Source: DASXTK01 sp036505485
GTDB lineage: Bacteria > Actinomycetota > Acidimicrobiia > Acidimicrobiales > VFJN01
Direction: 5' to 3'
Assembly (NCBI GenBank): GCA_036505485.1
Contig: DASXTK010000321.1
Span: 1 to 6,362, forward strand
Length of the DNA: 6,362 nt
Shown: piece after piece, positions 1 through 6,362 of the stretch
Numbering within the stretch: position 1 is the first letter of the stretch
How the letters are laid out: each line of letters begins with the position of its first letter
Program-made: the position numbers and the translations under genes
The notes under the pieces: generated by a model
Seen by the model: the letters and a program-made list of their open reading frames with translations, nothing else
What the model was told of the DNA's origin: nothing
Database searches by the model: none

Positions 1-279
1 ACCGGGCGTCAACCGGGCGGCCAGCTCGCGGCCCAACGCTCCGGTGGTCGGATGGTCGAACACCACCGTGGCCGCCAGGGACAGACCCGTGATCTCGTTC
101 AGCCGGTTGCGGAGCTCGACGGCGGTGACCGAGTCGAAGCCGAGGTCCTTGAAGGCCCGGTCCGGATCGACCGCCGCCGGTCCGCCGTGTCCCAACACCG
201 CTGCGACCTCGGATCGCAGGACCTCGACGAGCACCTGGCGACATTCCGCCTCCCCCAGCCCGGCCAACCGCCGGACCAG
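1..279 (-). other. Acyl carrier protein (ACP2), reaches the window edge
   Basis: This ACP carries the extender and then the beta-hydroxyacyl product of the second module. The phosphopantetheine site is Ser2077 (130-132) in LGFDSVTAVELRNRL. It is nearly or fully complete: the last visible residues (ELAARLTPG) are where an ACP domain normally ends. What follows (another KS, a docking domain or a thioesterase) is outside the window. It is clearly related to ACP1 in protein sequence, but the DNA differs at many silent positions. A post-KR linker of about 48 residues (280-423), with ERFAPSFAAARRRPL, precedes it as in other A-type KR modules. Confidence 0.95.
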
Positions 280-3200
280 CTCGGTGTCAGTGCTCGGGAC
301 CGGGGCCGCTGCGGTCGCCAACGCCTCGGCCACCTCGGGGATGTCTTCGATCAAGGGCCGGCGCCGGGCCGCGGCGAAGCTGGGAGCGAACCGTTCCCAG
401 TCGAGATCGGCCACGGCGAGGCATGTCTCCCCTTGGTCCAGGGCCTGCTGCAGGGACGACAACGCCAACGGCGGGGCCATCTGGCCCACACCCCGGCGGC
501 GGAACTGCTCCCCGGCGTCGCCCTGGGCCATGCCGCCGTCGGCCCAGGGTCCCCAGGCCACGGACGTTGCCTTCAGGCCCTGGGCCCGGCGCTGCTCGGC
601 CAAGGCGTCCACGAAGGCGTTTGCCGCCGCGTACGCACCCTGGCCCCCACCACCCCACACGGCCGCGCCCGAGGAGAAGAGGACGAAGGCGTCGAGGTCG
701 TGGTCCGCCGTGAGCTTGTGCAGGTGCAACGCGCCTGTGGCCTTGGCAGCTGCAGCGTCGGCCAGGTCCTCCACGGACAGCTCGGACAGATCGCCGGACA
801 CGCCCACCCCGGCGGCATGCACGATGGTGCGCAACGGATGCTCTGGCGGAATGCCGTCGAGCAGATCGGACAGGGCGACCCGGTCGGCGACGTCGCATGC
901 GGCCACCGTGACCTTGGCGCCCAGCGCCCGGAGATCGGCGACCAGTGCGTCGGCACCAGGAGCATCCGGACCTCGACGGCTGGCCAGGATCACGTGCTCG
1001 ATCCCCGCTGCAGCCAGCCAGTGGGCCACATGCGCACCCAACGCCCCCGTCCCTCCGGTTACCAGAGCCGTCCCTCTTGGTACCCAAGATGTCCCCGCCT
1101 TGTCCCCGCTGGTCGCTCGGACCAGGCGGCGCCCGAGGACACGGTCCGGTCGCAGCGCCACTTGATCCTCGCCCTCGTCGGCCGCCAACACCACGCACAA
1201 CGCTTCGGCCACCCAGTCGTCGAGGATCTCCGGAAGGTCGACCAACCCGCCCCATCGCTCGGGCTCCTCCAGGCCCAACACCCGCGCCAGTCCCCACACC
1301 TGGGCCTGCGCTGCGCTCACCGCTTCGTCCGGAGCCGCAGTCGTCACGGCACCCTGGGTGAGGCACCACAACGGACCAGCCACGCCCGCGTCACCCAGGG
1401 CCTGGACGATGATCAGGGTGCTCGCCAACCCCCCGGTCTCGTCCGTCCCGACCAGCGACAACACGCCGTCGACCGGTCCGGTGGCGGAGGCAAGCTGGGC
1501 GGCCACGTCGCCTCGATCAGCGTGCTGGGCAACGGTCAGCGTGTCCACCTCCGCACCGTGGTCGGCGATGGCGCTGGCACACCAGGCGGCGAGGACTTCC
1601 GGCACCCCGTTTGAGGTCAGGAGCAACCATCGGCCCAATGGCGCTGCGGCCGGGCTCGGGGTCAGCGGCTTCCATTCGACTCGGTAGCGCCACGAGTCGA
1701 CGTCGGTCGTCGGCGTCGTGGATGCGGGCTTCGGCCAGTAGTGCTGGTGTTGGAAGGCGTAGGTGGGGAGATCGACGATCTGGGGGTCGTCGTCGGCGTA
1801 GAGGGGGGTCCAGTCGACCGTGGCGCCCCGAACCCACGCGTGAGCCAGGGCGGTGAGGAACGTCTCGGGTTCGTCGCGGCCAGGACGCAGCACCGGGCGG
1901 GCTGGAAGGTTGTCGGGGACCAGGGCCGCGAGCTGCCCGTCCGGGCCGACCTCGATCACCATGGCGATGTCCTCGGCGGCCATCGTCTGGACGGCGTCAC
2001 CGAACCGGACCGTACGGCGGGCCTGCTCCACCCAGTAGTCCGGTGTGCAGTCCTGTTCCGTGATCAGGTTGCCGGTCACCGTCGATATCCACGGGAGGCG
2101 GGGTGTCCGGTGCTCGATGCTGGCTGCGACGTCGCGGAGGTCGGCGAGGATCGGTTCCATCAGTGGGGAGTGGAACCCGTGGCTGACCCGCAACCGCTTG
2201 GCCCGAGGCTGCTGCCGGGCGATGTCGTCGATGATGTACTGGTCGCCGGAGATCACGATCGCGTGCGGGGCATTCGCCGCCGCCAGCGCGACCCGGTCCT
2301 CCTCGCCGGAGATCAGCTCTGCGGCTTCTTCTTCTGACGCGTCCAGGGCCACCATGGCTCCGCCGGGCGGTAGGGCCTGCATCAGGCGGCCCCTTGCTGC
2401 GACTAGTCGGCAGGCGTCTTCCAGAGATAGGACCCCCGCTGTGTATGCCGCCGTCAGTTCGCCTACCGAGTGTCCGATCACTGCCGCTGGTGTCATCTCG
2501 AAGGACCCCAGGAGGTCGGTCAGGGCCACTTCCACCGCGAACAGGCCCGCCTGGGCGTACGCGGTCTGGTCCAGTGGCGCTGGGTCCGTTCCGAGCACGA
2601 CTGCGCGGAGCGAGTCGAGGTCCAGCGCGTCGCACACATGGTCGAACGATGCCGCGAAGACCGGGAAGGCCTCGTAGAGGCCTCGGGCCATTCCTGGATG
2701 CTGGGATCCTTGGCCGGAGAACACGAAGCCGACTCGGCCGGTCCCTGTCACCCGGCCGGTGATGACATTTCGTCCGGCCGGCGACCTAAGGCTGGCTTGC
2801 GCGGATTCCCGGTCGGAGGCGACGACCACGGATCGGTGCTCTAGCGCTGCTCGGGTCTTCAGCAGGGACCAGCTGACGTCCGTGAGGTCCACTGACGTCT
2901 CCAGGGTCGCCGCCAGGCGTTCCGCCTGCGGCGGCAACCCACCCGGTGATGCGGCCGCCAGCAGCAACGGCACCGGCCGCGTGGCGAACGACGACCCCGC
3001 CTCCGGTCTCGGGGCTACCGCCCCGAGAGCGGCAGGGTCGAGAGGGGAGTCGTCGGACGTTGCCGCGGGAGACCCCCCGACAGGGTCGAGAGGGGGTGGC
3101 GCTTCGAGGATCAGGTGGGCGTTGGTGCCGCTTATGCCGAAGGAGGAGATTCCGGCGCGGTGGGGGCCCGGGGTGGTCCAGGGGTGGGGGTTGGTCAGGA

Positions 3201-6200
3201 GCTCTACCTGGCCCGAGGACCAGTCGACGTGGGGGGTGGGTTCGTCTGCGTGGAGTGTTGGGGGCAGAACACCGTGGCGCATGGCCATCGCCATCTTGAT
3301 GACGCCGGCGACTCCCGCGGCGGCCTGAGTGTGGCCGAGGTTCGACTTGACCGAGCCCAGCCATAGCGGACGGTCGCGGTCCTGGCCGTAGGTGGCCAAG
3401 ATGGCTTGGGCCTCGATCGGATCCCCCAGCACCGTGCCGGTGCCATGGGCCTCCACCACATCCACGTCTCCTGGGGCCAGACCGGCGTTCGCGAGGGCGC
3501 GGTGGATGACACGTTGCTGGGCTGATCCGTTCGGGGCGGTGAGGCCGTTGGAGGCGCCGTCTTGATTGACCGCGGAACCCCGCACCAGGCCCCAGACCCG
3601 GTGCCGACGGCGGTGTGCGTCCGACAGCCGTTCCAACACCAGAACACCCGCGCCCTCGGACCAGCCCGTCCCATCGGCCCCGGCCCCGAACGCCTTACAG
3701 CGTCCGTCGGCCGCCAGCCCGCCTTGCGCCGCGAACTCGACGAACAGCCGCGGCGTGGCCATGACCGTGATCCCACCAGCGAGGGCGAGGTCGGACTCGC
3801 CTGTCCGCAACGACTGGCACGCCATATGTACGGCCACCAACGACGACGAACACGCCGTATCCACCGAGACGGCCGGTCCCTCCAGGCCCAACACGTACGC
3901 CACTCGGCCCGACGCCACACTCCCCAGGCCGCCGGTCAGGCCGAAGCCTTCGGCCCCACCTGTCGTCAGCTGGTCGTACCCCGTGCCGGCCAACCCCACG
4001 AACACGCCGGCGTCGGTTCCCCGCAAGGAGCCAGGGTCGATGCCGGCCCGCTCCAACGCCTCCCACGCCACCTCCAACAGCACCCTCTGCTGGGGATCCA
4101 TGGCCAACGCCTCACGTGGCGATACGCCGAACAGCTCGCCATCAAAACCGGCCGGGTCGGCGAGGAATCCCCCGCGACGCACGCACGACCCGTTGGACTC
4201 CCAGCCTCGATCGAGCGGGAAGTCCGAGATGGCGTCCCCGCCGCCGATGACCAACTCCCACAGGGCTTCGGGGGACATCACCCCGCCCGGGAAGCGACAG
4301 CCGACGCCCACGATCGCCACCGGCTCGTCCGCGGGCGCGGCCCGCGCCGGCATGTCCGGCGCCGAGGCCGTCCCGCGCAACTTCGCCGCCAGCTCGGTGG
4401 CCAACGCCTTTGGCGTTGGGTGATCGAAGACGAGGGTGGCTGGGAGCCGCAATCCGGTCGATGCCTGCAACCGATTCCGCAGTTCGACGGCGGTCAACGA
4501 ATCGAACCCGAGGTCCCGGAAGACCCGGCCCGGATCCACCGCCTCCGGTCCTGGATGGCCCAACACCACCGCGGCCTCGGACCGCACGATTGCCAGCAGG
4601 ACCCGGTGCGCTTCCTCCAGATCGAGCCCCGCGAGATCGGTCTGCGCTGGCTCCTCCTGGCGTCGGCGGGGGGCGGTAGCACCGACGAGCCGACCCCACG
4701 ATGCCGGCAACGTCCCCGCCCGGGCTGCGCTCCGCATGACGGGGAGGTTCAGCTTCGCCGGAACCAGGGTGGCAGCGCCGTGCCGCAGCCCGGCGTCGAG
4801 CAGTGCGAGGCCCTCGTCGGTGGCCAGCGGGGTGAAGCCCCATCGGCGCAGGCGGGCCACGTCGGCCTCGCTCAGATGACCGGTCATGCCGCTGGCCTCG
4901 GCCCAGAAACCCCAGGCCAGGGACACCGCAGGCAAACCCATCGTCCGGCGATGCTGGGCCAAGGCATCGAGGAACGTGTTGGCCGCGGCGTAGTTCGCCT
5001 GCCCGGCCGCTCCGAAGGCCCCGGCGGCGGACGAGAAGAGCACGAACGCCGACAGGTCCATGTCCCGGGTCAGCTCGTGCAGGTTCCACGCTCCGGCCAC
5101 CTTCGGGGCCAACACCCGGTCCAGCCGTTCCGGGGTGAGGGACTGCACCACCCCGTCGTCGAGCAGTCCCGCCGCGTGGATCACCGCCTCGACGGGTGTC
5201 GTGGCCAGTACCTCGGCCAGGGCAACTCGATCGGCTACGTCACAGGCTGCGACGGTGACCCCGGCGCCGAGGTCCTCCAGCTCTGCCACCAGCTCTCCCG
5301 CTCCGGGGGCTTCCTGACCACGACGGCTCATCAGCAGGAGGTGGCGGACCCCGTGCTCGACCACGAGATGCCGGGCCAGGATGCCGCCCAGTCCGCCGGT
5401 GCCGCCGGTCACCAGCACTGTCCCGCTCGGACTGATGCCGAGTCCTGGTGTCCGCAGCACGATCTTGCCGACGTGCCGGGCCTGGCTCATGTGCCGGAAG
5501 GCCTCCCCGGCTCGGCTCATGTCCATGGTGGTCAGCGGCAGGTGGCGGAGCTGGCCGTGCTCCAGGAGGCGCACGATCTCGGCGAGCATCTCCCCGATGC
5601 GCTCGGGCCCGGCCTCGACCAGATCGAACGGGCGATAGTCGGCGGTGACCTGTTCGGGGTCCCGCAGGTCGGTCTTGCCCATCTCGATGAACCGGCCGCC
5701 GCGGGCCAGCAGCCCGAGCGATGCGTCGACGAGGTCGCCGGCCAGGCTGTTCAGCACGACGTCGATTTCCGGGCGGAACTGGGTGGCGAACTGGTTGTCG
5801 CGCGAGGACGCGATGTGCGACTCGTCGACACCGAGCTCGCGCACGCTCATGTGCTTGGACGGGCTGGCGGTTGCGAACGCTTCTGCGCCCATGTGTTGGG
5901 CCAGCTGGACCGCGGCCATGCCCACGCCTCCGGCCGCGGAGTGCACCAGCACCGACTCGCCGGGCTGGACCTCGGCCACGTCGACCAGGGCGCGGTAGGC
6001 GGTGAGGAAGGCGGCCGGGACCGCTGCGGCCTGCTCATACGACCAGCCATCGGGGATCGGAACGAGCATGCGGCGGTCGGCCACCACCTCCGACGCGAAC
6101 GCGCCCGGCAGCAGACCCATGACCCGATCGCCGACGCTGAGGTCGGTGATGTCGGGGCCCACCTCGACCACGATGCCGGCGCCCTCCCCGCCCAACCGGT

Positions 6201-6362
6201 CGTCGCCGTCCTCCGGCTGGACCACATCCAGGGCCACCAACACGTCCCGGAAGTTCAGGCCGGCGGCGTGGACCGCCACCCGCACCTCGTGCGGTTGCAG
6301 GGGCGGAGCATCGGTTGGCTCGAGGGTGAGCCCGTCGAGAAGTCCGGGGGTGGTGGAGGCCA
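1..6362 (-). CDS. Modular type I polyketide synthase, partial at both ends (ER-KR-ACP / KS-AT-KR-ACP)
   Basis: A single reading frame of about 2120 codons runs from 6360 to 1 on the minus strand without a stop and leaves the window on both sides. It encodes the end of one PKS extension module and one complete further module. The protein is a cytosolic assembly-line megasynthase that extends an acyl chain held on the phosphopantetheine arms of its ACP domains. Domain order is ER (residues 1-302 of the visible part), KR (311-524), ACP (577-661), KS (679-1086), AT (1210-1487), KR with structural subdomain (1555-1979) and ACP (2028-2120). Frame continuity is supported by family motifs in the same frame from the first codons (ER) to the last (ACP). 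No start codon, docking domain or thioesterase is visible, so its place in the assembly line and the product are unknown. Function class is certain; no gene symbol can be given. Confidence 0.97.
424..1698 (-). other. Ketoreductase (KR2) with structural subdomain, A1-type
   Basis: The structural subdomain starts at DSWRYRVEWKPL (residue 1555), and the catalytic subdomain starts just before TGGTGALG at residues 1768-1775 (1036-1059). The catalytic residues are Lys1873 in AAKATGA (742-744), the Ser pair in LFSSG (670-675) and Tyr1910 in GAYAAANA (631-633). There is no LDD motif (VGVSGD is found there instead). Trp1902 (655-657) lies eight residues before the Tyr, and Gln1907 rather than His precedes GAY. 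By established KR rules this is A1-type and gives an L-beta-hydroxyl without C2 epimerisation, which fits an unbranched malonyl extender. With no DH or ER in the module, the hydroxyl should persist. Motifs are complete, so I expect an active KR. Confidence 0.95.
1735..1899 (-). other. Post-AT linker
   Basis: This segment contains TVDWTPLY and the conserved DLPTYAFQHQHYW near its end (YAFQHQHYW begins near 1761), the standard post-AT linker that packs back on the KS-AT unit. After it the sequence passes within about 13 residues to the KR structural subdomain, leaving no room for a dehydratase. That absence settles this module as KS-AT-KR-ACP. Confidence 0.9.
1900..2733 (-). other. Acyltransferase (AT) domain, malonyl-CoA class
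   Basis: The AT selects the extender unit and loads it onto ACP2. Seen: GQGSQ at 2701-2715, the nucleophile Ser1298 in GHSVGE (2467-2469), an RGRLMQ segment, and the specificity motif HGFH at residues 1394-1397 (2170-2181), followed by SPLMEP. Ser-to-His spacing is about 99 residues, as usual. Malonyl-type features are GHSVGE rather than GHSQGE, the AQAGLFAVEVAL segment, RGRLMQALPPGGAM, and an HxFH rather than YASH motif. HGFH is a variant of the normal HAFH, so malonyl-CoA is likely but slightly less certain than usual. The N-terminal half uses A-ending codons far more than flanking domains (about 32 in the first 135 or so codons, against 10 in 159 at the KS start), which hints at a different origin. 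Confidence 0.94.
3003..3032. repeat. Inverted repeat / hairpin within the KS-AT linker coding sequence
   Basis: TCTCGGGGC (3007-3015) and GCCCCGAGA (3020-3028) are perfect reverse complements around a 4-nt loop. After one mismatch (3006/3029) three more pairs (3003-3005 with 3030-3032) extend the stem. There is no U-tract, and the element is inside an intact coding frame, so it is not called a terminator. It sits next to the 15-bp direct repeat. Confidence 0.8.
3033..3095. repeat. 15-bp perfect direct repeat, two copies 48 bp apart
   Basis: The plus-strand string CAGGGTCGAGAGGGG occurs at 3033-3047 and again at 3081-3095. The 48-bp offset equals 16 codons, so both copies are read in the same frame and encode PLDP twice in the KS-AT linker. 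A slipped duplication or a small repeat family tolerated in a linker would both explain it; one window cannot tell these apart. Confidence 0.85.
3103..4326 (-). other. Ketosynthase (KS) domain, intact catalytic triad, shortened N-terminal loop
   Basis: The KS takes the acyl chain from ACP1 and condenses it with the extender unit on ACP2 by decarboxylative Claisen condensation. It starts at EPVAIVGVGCRFPGG (residue 679) and ends at GISGTNAHLILEA (residue 1086), about 408 residues against roughly 425 for the family. The triad is complete: Cys837 in DTACSSS (3850-3852), His972 in EAHGTGT (3445-3447), and His1010 in KSNLGH (3331-3333). The Cys-to-first-His spacing is 135 residues, as usual. The elongation-type Cys (not Gln) argues against a loading KSQ. 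Odd: the loop after DRGW is about 11 residues shorter than usual, lacking the common LYDPDPDxPG-like stretch. Third-position base preference changes between the N-terminal half (many G-ending codons) and the C-terminal half (many C-ending codons). Confidence 0.97.
4378..4632 (-). other. Acyl carrier protein (ACP1)
   Basis: This carrier domain ends the upstream reducing module. The phosphopantetheine attachment site is Ser621 (4498-4500) in LGFDSLTAVELRNRL, the canonical motif. Helix I (HRVLLAIVRSEAAVVLG) and the helix III region (LPATLVFDHPTPKALA) frame it in the normal positions. It holds the reduced acyl chain and passes it to the KS that follows in the same chain. The linker to the KS is about 17 residues and rich in Ala and Pro, with no coiled-coil docking element, so transfer here is intramolecular. 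Confidence 0.96.
4789..5430 (-). other. Ketoreductase (KR1), catalytic subdomain, B-type
   Basis: This short-chain-dehydrogenase-type KR reduces the beta-keto group of the upstream module using NADPH. Seen: the cofactor loop TGGTGGLG at residues 318-325 (5386-5409), an LDD motif at residues 400-402 (5155-5163), Lys420 in APKVAGA, the LFSS serine pair near 5029-5034, and Tyr457 in NYAAAN (4990-4992). LDD together with Phe rather than Trp eight residues before the catalytic Tyr marks the B class, which by established sequence rules yields a D-hydroxyl. That is the usual partner of a dehydratase giving a trans enoyl for the ER. The structural subdomain is not adjacent; in ER-containing modules it precedes the ER, so it should lie outside the window. 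All catalytic residues are intact. Confidence 0.94.
5455..6360 (-). other. Enoylreductase (ER) domain, N-terminal edge cut by window
   Basis: This is an NADPH-dependent medium-chain-dehydrogenase-like ER that reduces the alpha-beta double bond of the ACP-bound enoyl intermediate. The visible part is about 302 residues, so only a few N-terminal residues are missing. Seen: the GLNFRDVL signature near residue 35, then a GGEGAG motif in place of the usual GSEGAG. The nucleotide-binding HSAAGGVG at residues 140-147 (5920-5943) continues into MAAVQLAQ. An ATASPSK stretch follows, with Lys169, the position proposed to take part in protonation in spinosyn-type ERs, and then HIASSR. The residue aligned with the stereochemistry-linked Tyr is Val (ALDVVQP instead of ALGMYPG). 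The usual Asp after SSR appears replaced by Gln190. An ER implies a DH and KR in the same module; the KR follows directly, and the DH should lie beyond the right edge. Confidence 0.94.

Larger units (their letters stand above)
2734..3102 (-). other. KS-AT linker region with low-complexity insert
   Basis: These about 123 residues join KS and AT. The distal part (VPLLLAAASPGGLPPQAERLA onward, about residue 1129) is the usual KS-AT linker fold segment. The first 40 residues or so are low complexity, rich in Pro, Ala, Asp and Ser, and contain a tandem-like PLDP...SPLDP pattern. At the DNA level this comes from a 15-bp direct repeat and lies next to a strong hairpin (see the repeat entries). The reading frame is kept. 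I take the insert to be a tolerated length-variable spacer and assign it no catalytic role. Confidence 0.85.

Noticed and set aside
52..1614. Long plus-strand ORF of about 520 codons, overlapped by another of 373 codons from 44
   Set aside because: Both lie antisense to the KR2-ACP2 coding frame, which has clear family motifs. Their translations show no recognisable domain and have the Arg/Pro/Gly-rich look of GC-driven shadow frames.
1699..1734. Possible dehydratase between AT and KR2
   Set aside because: Only about 12 residues separate the post-AT YAFQHQHYW motif from the KR structural subdomain, and no HxxxGxxxxP motif is present.
3003..3032. Hairpin considered as a transcription terminator
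   Set aside because: No T-tract follows on either strand and the coding frame continues through it into an intact AT domain.
3204..3920. Minus-strand 238-codon ORF over the KS
   Set aside because: Offset frame through the KS active-site region; the real frame has DTACSSS, HGTGT and KSNLGH.
4327..4377. Possible gene boundary between ACP1 and KS
   Set aside because: The frame stays open across the short linker with no stop, start or ribosome-binding site, so the two modules are on one protein.
4142..5089. Minus-strand 315-codon ORF overlapping KR1, ACP1 and KS
   Set aside because: It is an offset frame of the PKS; the in-frame translation carries the ACP Ser motif and KS start, whereas this frame gives an Arg/Gly-rich sequence without motifs.

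Overview
The window lies entirely inside one giant gene, read on the minus strand: a modular type I polyketide synthase (PKS). Reading the reverse complement in the frame whose codons end at positions 1, 4, 7 and so on, I followed about 2120 codons from 6360 to 1 without a stop. The gene is open at both window edges, so neither start nor end, and no promoter, ribosome-binding site or terminator of this gene, is in view. High GC content, strong G/C preference at third codon positions and the style of the KS, AT, KR and ACP motifs point to an actinomycete or related high-GC actinobacterium. Genus and product cannot be read from this piece.

Domain order along the protein (high to low coordinates) is: ER (6360-5455, N-terminal edge cut), KR1 (5430-4789), ACP1 (4632-4378), KS (4326-3103), a KS-AT linker (3102-2734), AT (2733-1900), a post-AT linker (1899-1735), KR2 with its structural subdomain (1698-424), a short post-KR linker, and ACP2 (279-1). 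This is the end of one reducing module (probably KS-AT-DH-ER-KR-ACP, with KS, AT and DH beyond the right edge) followed by one complete KS-AT-KR-ACP module. ACP1 runs into the KS through an in-frame linker of about 17 residues, so the two modules share one polypeptide.

Predicted chemistry: the first module hands over a chain whose beta carbon is fully reduced (B-type KR, then an inferred DH, then ER). The second KS takes that chain and adds a malonyl unit, since the AT is of the malonyl class. The A1-type KR2 then leaves an L-configured beta-hydroxyl, and no DH follows. All visible catalytic residues of KS, AT, both KRs and both ACPs are present, so this looks like a working assembly line.

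The observations most worth a second look are a codon-usage shift confined to the linker/AT region, an HGFH specificity motif in the AT, a shortened loop in the KS, repeats and a hairpin in the KS-AT linker, and unusual residues in the ER. I see no RNA genes, mobile elements or CRISPR arrays. The long plus-strand ORFs are antisense shadows of the PKS.
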